From assembly GCA_038087015.1 (NCBI GenBank), contig JASBNA010000037.1:124001-188000 (forward strand): 64,000 nucleotides of DNA, written 5' to 3'. This document shows positions 1 through 10,728 of the stretch, in pieces (within the stretch, counting starts at the first letter, position 1; each line of letters opens with the position of its first letter). The translations under genes and the position numbers were made by a program. The DNA comes from Cerrena zonata (taxonomy: Eukaryota > Basidiomycota > Agaricomycetes > Polyporales > Cerrenaceae). A model generated the notes under the pieces. The model was given only the letters and a program-made list of their open reading frames with translations, searched no databases and was not told the DNA's origin.

Positions 1-2
1 AA

Positions 3-1028
3 TGTCAGATCCGCAGTGTCAAGAAAGCAGAAACTCCCCTTACTATCTCTATTCCTGGGACAATCTTTACCAAAATATATGTGGACATCATGTATATGGA
101 GAAAGGACTGGGATTCCAGTTTATTGTAGCTGCTCGGGATGACTTATCCAGAGCAGCGGAAGGACGAGCCCTACGAGATACTAAAGCCAAGACTCTGTCA
201 AAATTCTTCTGGGAAGAAATCATTTGCCGTTATGGAGCCATAGGACAGGTAGTAACAGACAATGGACCAGAAGTCTCTGAAGCTTTCTCTATTCTCATGG
301 ATCGATATGGAATCCCGCACATAAAGATCTCACCCTATAACTCCAAAGCCAATGGGGTTGTTGAGAGAGGACACTTCACAATTCGAGAGTCAATTATGAA
401 AGCCTGCCAGGATCACCCAAAGCGATGGTCAGAATATGTGCATTATGCCTTCTTTGCAGACAAAGTTACAGTAACACGCTCAACCGGTACCTCCCCTTAC
501 TATCTGTTGCATGGAGTCCACCCAGTATTGCCCTTCGATTTAACCGAAATGACCATAATGGCTGAGGGATTCCATTCTAACATGACCACTTCTGATCTGT
601 TAGCTGTACGAATCCGTCAGCTCGAAAAGAAGCAATCCGATTTAGAAGCAGCTGCCCAGTTATTAACCGAAACACGAATGAAGTCCAAAGAACAGTTTGA
701 GAAACGATATCACAGACGATTATACACTGAATACCACAAGCCCAATGCATTGGTCCTAGTACGGAATACTAAAATAGAGAAGTCTTTAAACAAGAAGTCC
801 AAGCCGCGATACTTGGGACCTTTCAAAGTTGTGCGACGAACGCAGAATGGATCATACATCCTCAAAGAACTGGACGGAGCAATTTGGAGGCAGAAAGTTG
901 CTGCCTTCCGAATTATCCCATACATCTCACGAAACGATATACGTCTACAAGATCTACAGAAGAAAGTACGCCGAATAGCTCAATATGAACCTGACTCAGA
1001 TGACTCAGAAGCTCATGATACTGTGTAA
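3..1028 (+). CDS. Ty3/Gypsy polyprotein, integrase C-terminal part (5' truncated by window edge)
   Basis: The frame is open from the window edge, so this is the 3' end of a longer pol gene; a GTG at 81 is only an internal codon. The visible part is a retroviral-type integrase that would join element cDNA to the chromosome. The catalytic triad is visible as Asp in VDIMYM, Asp in TDNGPE and Glu in NGVVERGH, with the D-D-E spacing of the family. Upstream, a Cys in CQIRS may be the last ligand of the HHCC zinc finger. The C-terminal part has the basic, SH3-like PRYLGPFKVVRR segment usual in Gypsy integrases. No chromodomain is visible, which separates it from the two elements at 13209-33955. The last ~30 residues are acidic. 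No in-frame stop occurs before TAA at 1026-1028, so this fragment looks intact. Confidence 0.88.
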   Translation, partial: CQIRSVKKAETPLTISIPGTIFTKIYVDIMYMEKGLGFQFIVAARDDLSRAAEGRALRDTKAKTLSKFFWEEIICRYGAIGQVVTDNGPEVSEAFSILMDRYGIPHIKISPYNSKANGVVERGHFTIRESIMKACQDHPKRWSEYVHYAFFADKVTVTRSTGTSPYYLLHGVHPVLPFDLTEMTIMAEGFHSNMTTSDLLAVRIRQLEKKQSDLEAAAQLLTETRMKSKEQFEKRYHRRLYTEYHKPNALVLVRNTKIEKSLNKKSKPRYLGPFKVVRRTQNGSYILKELDGAIWRQKVAAFRIIPYISRNDIRLQDLQKKVRRIAQYEPDSDDSEAHDTV

Positions 1029-1151
1029 AAAGAACATCCGATATTACAGCCCAACCGAATGGGAGAAAGTCATGGAGTCGGTACTCCATACAACTGAACA
1101 TGCATCCAGGAAGGAAACTTGATACGATACAAGACGATACGATACGATTAG

Positions 1152-1269
1152 CACCTTGCTTTTGGTGGGCAAGAGTGAACCTTGTTCAAATAACGATTTG
1201 AGCCAAGCCACGATACGATAAGAGACAAACACTACGAATAACACCTTGCTTCTGGTGGGCAAGAGTGAA
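1152..1269. repeat. Two 28-bp direct repeats with internal stem
   Basis: A 28-bp unit at 1152-1179 recurs at 1242-1269 with one mismatch, 90 bp apart. Each contains CTTGC...GCAAG, able to form a short stem. ACGAT-type short repeats lie at about 1121-1148 and 1211-1220. They sit between the pol stop and the presumed 3' LTR, so they may belong to the untranslated tail of the retroelement. Function unknown. Confidence 0.6.
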
Positions 1270-1485
1270 AAGGCACGATGCCTACGAATATCCTCCTGAT
1301 GCATGTGAACTTCCATCCCCCGATCTGTAACATCCTTTTGGAAATTCTTCCCTTACAAAACCGACGTATATGAATCACCGAGATTAGATCCATTCAACAA
1401 CTTCATCCCTGACGCGCCACTTCTCTCAGAAAACAAGGCCTCACTATTTGGTATTTGACCTACCGGTCAATGCAACTGGGGACAG

Positions 1486-2467
1486 TTGTATTTTCAAAGT
1501 GACCCCCACTTGTCACGCACTGAAGTTGATCAGTGCATAGACAGGTCGATTTCTCAGATAAAACAAGCAGAATAACTGGAATAAGCTCACCCTATCAAGG
1601 GTAGGATGTCCATGAAAGGATATGTTAGACTCCCAGTCCCAGAAGGAAGCTCACGGAACCCCTCAGAATCTCCAAGGCCCAGGCAGAACCTGCAAGAAGA
1701 TCATAGAACCCAGCGGAAGTAGCCAGAATCTTCAAGAACTCTGGGTACCAAGTCACAGACAGAAGGCCACATGGCATAGAAACCCTCAGAACATTCATCT
1801 CGATTAGATAAGCATCCAACTCAGGCAATGGAAGGACAAAGAACCTAGTGGAAACAGGAAAGAAAGTAGTGGAAAGGGATAGAACTTTCTAGGACAAAAG
1901 GGAATGATTAGTCAGAAATTGATGGATGAATCTGATTGGTCGATGGCCCAGGGTCCAAATAGTATATAAGGAGCTCAGATTTTTGTACATAAAAACTTTT
2001 TCCCCCTCTGAGCACCCCTCAGAGTAAGAGGAGAGTCCCCTCTAGCATACGGTTAGAGGTTAAATTCCCACAGTTTACCCCACAAGTTTCAGTGTTCCAG
2101 TCAGTTTCAGTCAGAGTATAAGCCTTCGTATAAGCATCTCAAAGCTACCTCAAGTTACCTCAAGTCACTTCACGTTACCTAACGACATCTTACGTTACTC
2201 TCCTATCCCCCCATCCACCCACCTATAGTCAGGACCTTAACCAGTTCTGATCTATAACCAACTCAAACCCTTACCGGTTGAACAACTCTTGTCAGATCTT
2301 GACGACAAGCGGGCAAGACAGTCAAACTATCCTAGTCCATCGAACGACAGGGAGTATTCGGTGTAACGTCTCACCCAAGATCTCTCTGCAGAAAGACTTT
2401 TTATTGTCGGTAGTTTGCTGTGACCACTCAACTACCGTATAGTTCAAATCTCTTTTTCTGACCGACA
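1486..2467 (+). mobile_element. Probable 3' LTR region of the upstream Ty3/Gypsy element
   Basis: About 450 bp after the pol stop, a purine-rich GGGGACAG is followed by TTGTATTTTCAAAGTG, a sequence context I associate with the start of basidiomycete Gypsy LTRs. A TATA box (AGTATATAAGG, 1961-1971) fits an LTR promoter. The segment has no coding frame with recognisable content. I cannot see the second LTR copy, so neither boundary can be fixed; the end given here is only where the next element starts. The stretch 1029-1485 holds the repeats listed separately and otherwise nothing I recognise. Confidence 0.4.
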
Positions 2468-2557
2468 GCGTTACCAGTTTGTCAGCCGCGTCTATCTGTC
2501 AACGCGTCACGGTCTCTACTTTCGTCCACGTAAAAACACACATTTCCTCTCAAAGCC
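2468..2557 (+). repeat. Left terminal inverted repeat of the RecQ/DUF6589 element
   Basis: It starts GCGTTACCAGTTTGTCAGCC. Bases 2468-2551 are the exact reverse complement of 8330-8413, and the match runs on to 2557 with one mismatch. It ends 78 bp before the DUF6589 start codon and so probably includes or adjoins that gene's promoter. Confidence 0.97.
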
Positions 2558-2635
2558 GGCCTACCGTCTGTATTGCGTACAAATTTTTTGGTGTATTTAG
2601 GACACAAGTAATAGATAAATGAATGCCTTTCAACC

Positions 2636-5511
2636 ATGCCCCTTTCCCTCGAGCAAGCTGCACATCTGCTCACTCTCCTGGAGAGTGCTGGTTCAACTCT
2701 TGCTGAATTCGTTATCATTGTCCTACAGCATCAACCTTTTGGTGTTCATAATGCCATTGTATCTCTACCAGCGCATGCGACAACACTCCTAAATACACTT
2801 GTGGAGCACCAATTGTGCCGAAAAGAGATAGAGGAGTGGACATATGAACATGTTGTTGTACGGCTTAAAGGACAAATTACGGAGCTTACGCGCAAATCGT
2901 CCGGTTGGCACTTTGGTGCCTCAACGGCTCGGATTGAGAAACTTGATGCGTTCGACCTCGCGACCATGGCTCAAGAGATGCGCGCGATTGCACCCCAAGC
3001 CTGCGACCTCATTAGTCGTCTCCTCGCGGCAAATGAAGAGGCCAACAAGGCTCGAGAAGCACGCAAGCTCATGCGTATAGCGAAACACAAGGAGAATCAG
3101 AAGTTGACGAGGCGCCGACGAACAGAGACACGCGATGGTAATGAAAGCGATACCAGTAACAGCTCGGATGTTCTGTGGGCTGAGGTAGACGGGATGGATG
3201 GAACCATTGTGGGGGAAGACCATATCACGGGGGACGATGCTGATGACGGATCAGACTCGGACGATTTATGGGCGCAGGTAGACGGTGTAGGTGGGAGAGA
3301 AGATGAGGATGAGGACATGCGCGTGAACGATGTATGGGCGAGAGCAGATGGAATAGAGGGCAATGAGGATAGGGCTTCACACGTTCGCGAACGTGTTTTA
3401 TTGATTGTAAGCACTGCAAAATATATAATAATCTTGTCAGTATAATGACAAAGTTGACACGATTATCTCAGCGACTTGTGACATGCCTTAGTATTTTTAT
3501 GCAAAGCACCAATCAACATTGTAATGCTCTACAGTCTGTCGTTGGCATCTTCCTTCACACCTGTCATGTCTCGCAGGCAGCAATGGACCTACTCGCTCGT
3601 ATGGGGTGTTCGATCTCCGCCTCATCGGTCAATAATGCAATCACCAGCCTGTCGAAGGAGTCAGTCACTGTCATTCAACAAGTTGGACAGACTCTTCTCG
3701 CGAGCGCGGTGTATGACAACGTGGATGCGGATATTCACCGTTTGGTTCCTACCGCTGAAAAGCCACATAATACGCTCATCCACCTCACTGCGGGAATGCT
3801 CGTACCACTCCAGCATGACGTGACACTTGAGGATTTGAACTGTTCTCAGGAGCTGTGGGAGAGACTCCAAAATAACTCATCAGCTACGATTGACATGCAT
3901 AAACTACGGAGCATACATACCGAGACGGCACATCCTTCAGGGCTCCTACGACGTCAACGGTTCAATGCATGGATGATATTGAACACTCTTGTTCACCACG
4001 GTCCAGAGTGGTTTCGTCGATATCAATGTGACCTTGGAGAACCAGAAGCAATTGAACAGATTCCGATTTCAAAATCCCGACACATACCTGTGAGAACAAT
4101 GGATATTAATCCGTCTACTATCAGCGGAAATGCAGATGTTTTCGGCGATATGTTCAAGCAAGCGGGTATAGGTGACCCCACAGAGGAAGGCCAGGAGCAC
4201 GTCACAGCGGTCGGAAACACGGTGATTCTTGTGCATGGGGATCTTGGAACAGGGGAGCATATCGAAAGTTTGAAGCGGGCTCGATCTCTCGAACGAACAC
4301 CATTGCGGCGCCTGCAGATGGTTGTTTATGTCCCTGGGTTGTTTCATTTGAAGATGGCATGTGCTGATGCTTTGTGGAGAATTTTTATCGAGCCAAAACA
4401 GAGTCATGAAGATCCAAACTCACTTTTCAGCCACATTGGAAAGCTCCGTCCAAAGGAGACCTTGAAGTTTGCATCTGGCCCTGGTTTTCGTCGCATGCAC
4501 AAAGCGATTCAGCATATCGGCATCGTTTCGCGATTGGACATTTGGCGTGAGAAGGTTGGACATCTCCCAGATAAGTTCCCTTCACTAGAGGCGTTCGCAG
4601 AATCAAAGCCAAGCTGGGCAGTTTTGACTGCGCTTGCAAATGATCTTGCGCGCGATCAAGTCACTGGTTCAAATCTCCATAAGCTGCGGCAGCATCCAAG
4701 AGGTGAACGTGATCTTGAACACGAAAATATGCTTCTTCGTCAGCGGTTCTTTTTGCTCTATGAAGAAATCACCTACGCAATGAATGTAGGTGATATTGGG
4801 CGTGTTGAAGCCTGTTTTATGCCATGGGTTTACATCTTTCGTGGATGTGGAAAGCATAAGTATGCTGCGTTCATGATGCGGTATCTCCACAATGTGCATT
4901 TTATATATCCGCCAGGTCTAAAGTATGTCAAATGGTTAGCGAGTGTACTGAGAAATTGATACTGATATCTTACCTAGACGGGCGGTCCGTATGAACATAC
5001 TCTGTAATCCCACAGGTCAGCCGAAGAAGTGTCGTGCACATGATTGGGTGCAAGAGCACCACAATCTTTTCACAAAGGTCAGTACCATGGTAATTGTATC
5101 AAAACGCACTAAGCAGTAGGAATATAGACCATCAATGGGGGCGACAGCTCAAATTACCAGAAAGAGCATATCATAAAGGAATCGCCGTTGTTAGAAATAT
5201 ACAGAAATATCCAGGAACAACTACAGGATATGTTCGAGAGCAACCAAAAGGGTAATCTCCATTCATCACCAAATATGGAACGTACTTTCCAGGTTCTTGC
5301 ACGTTATATGGAGAAGACGAAGGCATCATCGGTGGTCCCTGGTCGTTCTGCACACTACGTGGTCCCTGACGTCATGTTGGAGGGGATGCACATCTTGATG
5401 ACAACTAATGTTGAGAGTGCGGATGTTGATCAGGACACTGGAGACAATGAAGACGAGTCAGCGGACAAGGAACTTGAAGTAGAAGATAGAGACGATCTCC
5501 TGGTTGAGTAA
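2636..5511 (+). CDS. DUF6589-domain protein (candidate transposase of the TIR element)
   Basis: Four exons: 2636-3406, 3454-4922, 4978-5077, 5128-5511, with introns of 47, 55 and 50 nt; the joined frame gives about 907 aa. The first ~250 residues are helical, then basic, then acidic with three DxWA-type repeats. The rest matches the fungal DUF6589 pattern as I know it: VYDNVDADIH (Asp near 345), VTLEDLNCSQELW, LVHGDLGTGEH (Asp near 520), GLFHLKMACADALW (His near 555), GCGKHKYA, LCNPTGQP and IIKESPLLEIYRN. The last two blocks appear only after splicing, which supports the exon model. The conserved Asp/His blocks could be an RNase H-like catalytic core, but that is inference; DUF6589 has no established activity that I know. 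The start ATG at 2636 is the first in frame inside the TIR. The tail is very acidic. It converges with the helicase gene, leaving 24 bp between stop codons. Confidence 0.85.
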
Positions 5512-5535
5512 CTTACAAGAATATAATTGTATATA

Positions 5536-8295
5536 TCACAAACGTGACGATGATCGAGGGACGAATGGTATATGAGGTTCGAGTGTGGCAGGATAAGATA
5601 GTGATGAATGCCGGAATGCGATGGCGGAGCTCTGATGTTGAGTAGGAGGATACAGATCGTGGCCTATAGGCGAGCTGTTGGTTGTCAAATTGCTAGAGAG
5701 GTTTGAAGAAAATGCTGAGTATCGAAATGGAAGCTGAGAACCTAAAGTCGGTGTTGGGATAGGAAGAGGGGTACTAGGGGGCACGGGTGGTGCGGGGGGT
5801 ATGTTGCTTATCAACGCAGTCGTAGCTAGGACCGCTCTCGCTGGACATGCCTTGTTTGATTCTGAATCGGACTTGAGCAATGACATTATAATAGATTTAC
5901 ATAGACGGACTTACTATTGTGCCCTGGCTGTTTACATGCACTGCACACCCTTGTCTTTGTTGATTTCGTCGTTGGTACTGAAACTGACATCGCCGAAGAT
6001 GTCGCTGTAGTCGCTGGTGCATTACCAGTTTGTTGGTTACCAGTTACAGTAGCTTGAGGGTTGAATTGTTGGACAACAGCAAGAAGAGAGGTACCGTATG
6101 TATCGGTAAGATCGCTTCGCCAATGCGTCTCCTTCTTGATGCTTTCAACGGTCAGAATCTTCCCGTAGTGAAAGCAGTCAGCAATACGTTGAAGAATGCT
6201 GTCTGACATGAAAAGCGGAGCACCATACTCCTCATAATCGAATTCCCCCAGCATCTCGCATGCTTTCTCTTCTCGCCACTGGCTAAGGGCTCGTTTGAAG
6301 TCGCGGTCTCTTGGTTCCATCTCGTAAGGGGCACAATGTGATTTTTGTGGCGCACGGTTTTTGATAGTATGTTCAGGCTGTGATTGAAAGATCTCTAAGA
6401 GTTTGGGGGAACAAAGGTCGCAGCATGCAAGAGGAATCCTTGGAGCACAACGTAGACACCCAGTAGAGCAGTCGTTATCACAGTCAAGATGATCAGTATT
6501 GTCTAAGCAAAGGGTGTGAGAACTTGTCGTGGGTGTGGCGCTAAACTTACCGGCAGTCTTGTCGTTCTCGAAGTAAATCTCAATCACTTTCCTTCTGCAT
6601 CCAAGACCATCCCTCGTCCCTGCGTTGATCAGATCATCAATGGGACCTCCAAGATGAACTCCTTTCTTATTGGATGTCCGCTGATGAGGGGTCTCGTGTT
6701 GCTCTTCTTGTTCGTGGTAAGTCGAACGCCGCTTCTCGATTTCGATCCTCGTTGACTCGGAAGTTTGCTGGTGAGATCGTTCTGGGTCCTGAACACCTGC
6801 ATCATTAGCACGATGAGGGAAGGTATGTGTGGTGGTCTCTGGGGGAACCATACTGATGTGTGTAGGCCCGGAAAAGATGGCTTCAGTGCTCAGGCCGATG
6901 TTGGGTACGTCTGGTGTTGCGGAGGAGGTGGTCTGTGGGGGAATGAGTGGAACGGGCAGTGGGGTGTTACTGTTAGAGGCTAGGCGTTTGCTGGAGGGAC
7001 CAATCTGTTGTGTTGCTTTTCGCTTCGCAGCAGCTTGTTTCTTCTTATCAGCACGTATCGCTGACTTTTCCCGTTCTTCATCTAGGTACTTCTTTTCTAC
7101 GAAGAATACCACTTGTCCTATTCGTTCAAGGTTACGCGCGGCTCTCCCAAACCTTTGCCACAAACTACATAGGCTGCATGTTGCTTTCCATTGGGCAACG
7201 AGCTCAATATCCGAGAGATCAAGACCCTACATTAACAAGGTGAGCATGGTTTAACCGCTATGGAGTCGTACAAAGATAATTACCAATCCAAATGCATCCG
7301 TAACACATAGGCCCCATATTTCTCCCTTACGCAATGCCTCAAACTCCTCCTCCCGATACTGTGGGGTCATTGTTGAATGAAACCACTTTATCTTCTCTCT
7401 CAACGGTGCAGGTAGACAGCTTTGGAGAAAATCTACAGCGTCCTGCGTCTCCTTTGTGCTATCGAAGAATATCAAGAATTTTGGTGGTGTCTCGACAGTT
7501 GGATCTTTCGGGATCAGGAAGGCAAGATCCTGGTACGTGTTTGCAGCAAACCTCAGCGCTCGAACGATAATGTTAATATTGGGACGATCGTTTGATTTTT
7601 GCATGACTTCAGTGTTTGTGGCGTGAAGCTGTAAGCGTGTTTTGACCTGCTCAAGGATTGGAGGTGGCAAGGTTGCAGACGCAACATAGACAGGAATCGT
7701 CTTCGGTAGGATATGACGAATGATACTGACTTCTTTGTACTCTTCGCGAAACGCTGCCCATTCAGCGACGCAATGCGCTTCGTCATAGATAAAATGAAGG
7801 AGACGAGATGTAACATGTGGCTTCTGCCACAGTTTATCAAAGTCCCCTTTCTCTTTCATCAGAACTTCAGGATTAACGACCACAACATGGTATCTTCCTC
7901 GTTCAATGTCCTATTTTTCAATGAATAACCTTTCATAACTTGATAATTCAGAATAACTATACCTTAAATACGCCCGGAGTTGCAGACTTAGAATCCACAG
8001 CAACAGCACTTATTCCAACTGCTGATAACTCTTCAACGTTCTTCTTTCCGAGAAGGTTCAACGGTGTGACTACCACCACCATACTATCACGCCCCTCCTC
8101 TATTGCCATTAATAAGGCAATCCAAAATGACAGAGTCTTCCCGGCTCCAGTTGCTGCAATTCCTACAACATCCTTCCCTTTCCGTAGAGCTAATGCTATC
8201 TGGATTTGAAACCAACAGGCACGTTTCCCGAATCTTTTCATGACAAGATCTCGTATATCTTCGATAGACCATTCTCGAACACAGGCAGGTGACAT
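5536..8295 (-). CDS. RecQ-like ATP-dependent DNA helicase of the TIR element
   Basis: Five exons from 8295 down: 7963-8295, 7284-7910, 6551-7226, 5915-6502, 5536-5861, with introns of 52, 57, 48 and 53 nt; about 849 aa. The 48-nt intron is in phase, so it is less certain. Superfamily 2 motifs are in order: Walker A AATGAGKT (47-54), VVVVNPE, DEAH box (near 154), SATLP (motif III), VTDAFGLGLDLSDI (created by splicing) and motif VI QRFGRAAR (near 345). A Cys-rich block (DCDNDCSTGCLRCAP) follows, as in the zinc-binding region of RecQ proteins. Near the end, CSACKQPGHN starts a CCHC-like knuckle whose last Cys lies across the final intron; that junction is my least secure one. It probably unwinds DNA 3' to 5' in the nucleus. 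Being alone with DUF6589 between TIRs suggests a job in transposition, not general repair (inference). Confidence 0.87.
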
Positions 8296-8323
8296 TCTGA
8301 TGATTCTGTGTGATTATAAGAAG

Positions 8324-8413
8324 GGCTTCGAGAGGAAATGTGTGTTTTTACGTGGACGAAAGTAGAGACCGTGACGCGTTGACAGATAGACGCGGCTGAC
8401 AAACTGGTAACGC
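8324..8413 (-). repeat. Right terminal inverted repeat of the RecQ/DUF6589 element
   Basis: Exact inverted copy of the left TIR over 84 bp. Only 28 bp separate its inner end from the helicase start codon at 8295, so the helicase promoter almost has to lie within the TIR or beyond it. Confidence 0.97.
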
Positions 8414-8661
8414 GACGCGATATAATCTCAAAATAAAAACGGAAAAACACGCAGGGGGATGGGCCAGAAAGAGGGGATGCCGAGGAGCCGATGACGGGCG
8501 TCCAAACTTTGTGCCAGCCTCTCTGTCGAGAGGAGGGGAGGAATTAGGGCGTTTAAAATTAACAAAAAAGGAGATGCTTATGTAATGGGCTCAAAGTTCA
8601 TATATATTGATTCGCTACGTTACTCAGACAAAGTCCCCTCCTCGAGACAGAAGAGCCTGGT

Positions 8662-10634
8662 TTAGGAGCCTGCGTCAGGTGCACATAGCCATTCAATTTT
8701 CCTTGATCCCCCAAATGGCCTTTCACCTATGACTTCCGGTGACGTATGAAGTTCGTAATGGTCGAATAGACTGGGCCGAAAGTCGCCGGAATGCTTGAAA
8801 TGGTGGATAGCAGCGAAAAGGAGAACCCAATAGAGAGACTCCATATCATCCAAGACATGGTGCCGTTTATTAGTATTCTTCAGTAAGGCAATCGACATGA
8901 ATGGCCAAGTACCCTGTATTGAAGTAATCCGTACTTGTGGATATAGTAAAAATTTAAATTTAGGACTCACAGTCCGACGATTGTAGAACCCAGCTGATTC
9001 AATAGCGTCAAGAGGGCGACTATAGTCCCAATCGATGAGAATAGCAGTCTCCCTCTGCCCATTACTGGCATCCTCCTTGAGCATGACGTTTCCGAAGCTC
9101 ACATCCTGATGAAGCCGTTCAGCTTTGAAGTACGCGTCGATAATAGCTGGCGAGGAATAGTAAGAATTGCTCATTGCTGACCACAGTAGGGAAGCGTTAC
9201 CTTCACTTATATCACGCCCGCTGCGCACAAGTTCGCGAGCATTAATAACAGACGAAAGTGGGTGAAGTAGTTCCTCGACCACCCGGTGGTGAATAAGAGC
9301 TCGACTGTTGCCTCCTACCGGTCGTCGCCATGTGTTTGCTTCCTCCTTCGTACGCCACGTATCGTTGACAGTCCGTTGAGTTTCACCGTCAAATAGGACA
9401 TCTCCTGCGCATCGGACGATAGGAAGATGAGACACACCTGCATCCCGCAGTTTATGAAGAATGGTCGCTTCAGTTTCGAGCCCATCAGTTCGCCAGAAGT
9501 CCTTTAGCCAGTCCAAATGTCCAGCTTCTTGATTGATGAGATCATCGCCTTTGGTGGGCATATAGACCGCGATATATCCACGCGTAGCCCGAGTACATGG
9601 AGACATCGCAGAATACCGAGCAGTTGGTTCACGTATCAAGTAGAAATGTGTGGTGCCACTCTTTGCATCGTTGACTTGAACCTTGTGAATCGGATACTTG
9701 GATTCGAGCAACTTTTGAGCGCCCGCATGCTCACGAAGGTTTTCGTTGCCCCTGACTCGCTCTAGATATTGAGTGACATGGGATATGAATAGTTTCTTCT
9801 CGAATTCAGTAGCCGGGGATACCGTGGGATCGTAACCACGTTGAGTTCGCGTCAGTTGCCCGTAGCGTAATAAGAACTCGACGAGGACCTTGGGGTTAGC
9901 AATATAGTTGGCTCGAGCGGAGACAGTGACACTAGATCGATCGATACGAAAGAAACGAACGAATTGGCCATATATTCCTACACAAAAGACAAACAGTCGA
10001 TGCTGATCCGACATCTGACGAGCGGCATAAGTGTAGATCTGCCCTCTTGTCTTTCGTGCGCCGTTTGTGTCATGTTCGACATGCTGACGAGAATTTTGAA
10101 AGGTGTTATGGTATCCGTCTTGCGCAAGGCTAGATTTGAGATCGAAGAACAAGTCTAGAAGGGACCAATCAAGTTTCGGGGGAGGCTGAGAGCCTTCGTA
10201 TGCGACGACATCAGGACTGATATCCATAACATTCGGTTTATTGTTCCTATTAGAGGTAGTCTTGACGAAACAGAGGTTGTGGCAGATATTTCTTCCATTA
10301 ATCTTCCCGTTATTGAGGATATCGAACTAAGTAGAATGATAAGTCGCATATCCTGATGTGAGGAACGAGTGGCATAGCGCACCAGTGGGGTATACATCTC
10401 AAATTCTCCAGGACCGTTGAGAATACCGACATTTGAAAAGAAGTCTTCTGGTACATTCATAGCGAGAGAGTGGTCAGTTTTCATGAATTCATTCATGAAT
10501 AGATCAATAGGCATGGGTCCAATTGCGCTATTACACATGTCGACGGTTAGATAAAGTTGAAAGTTTTGTGCCTTCAAGGTTTTGTTGTAGAATTCTATCA
10601 CTGCAACCCAGGGATGAGCCTCTCGACTGTACAT
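8662..10634 (-). CDS. FunK1-type fungal protein kinase, 5' end frameshifted
   Basis: Exons 10383-10634, 8971-10326 and 8662-8913, with introns of 56 and 57 nt. Typical FunK1 blocks: PIDLFMNEFMKTDHS and VMDISPDVVAYE near the N-terminus, then the catalytic loop LHQDVSFGNVML (HQD in place of HRD), IDWDYSRPL in place of DFG, and RTGTWPFMS made by the last splice. The family is expanded in mushrooms; substrates are unknown. Upstream, 10635-10728 encodes the expected preceding sequence (LNLSWRLLTDDYVQSR) in another frame. The expected QSREAHPWV would need two more bases in an AGAG run near 10622-10630, so a 2-bp deletion is likely. The ATG at 10634 allows a shorter protein of about 619 aa. It may be a recent pseudogene. 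It lies directly beside the right TIR of the DNA element, transcribed toward it. Confidence 0.82.
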
Positions 10635-10728
10635 AGTCGTCAGTTAGAAGTCGCCATGAGAGGTTGAGAGTGGCTTGCCAGAAAGTAAAGAGTTTTGAAG
10701 GTCTCAAGGAGTATGGTAAGTCAACCAA

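Larger units (their letters stand above)
2468..8413. mobile_element. TIR-bounded DNA element encoding a DUF6589 protein and a RecQ-like helicase
   Basis: A 5,946-bp segment is bounded by inverted repeats, 84/84 identical over the outer part and 90 bp in all. Inside are exactly two genes, each starting just inside one TIR and converging at 5511/5536: a DUF6589 protein on + and a RecQ-type helicase on -. That architecture, and TIRs enclosing nothing else, is what an autonomous DNA transposon looks like. The target-site duplication is unclear: a CG dinucleotide touches both ends but cannot be told apart from a TIR extension, and no longer duplication is visible. Alternative: a composite segment that happens to be flanked by repeats; the tight fit of genes to TIRs argues against this. 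That the element is mobile is inference. Confidence 0.8.
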
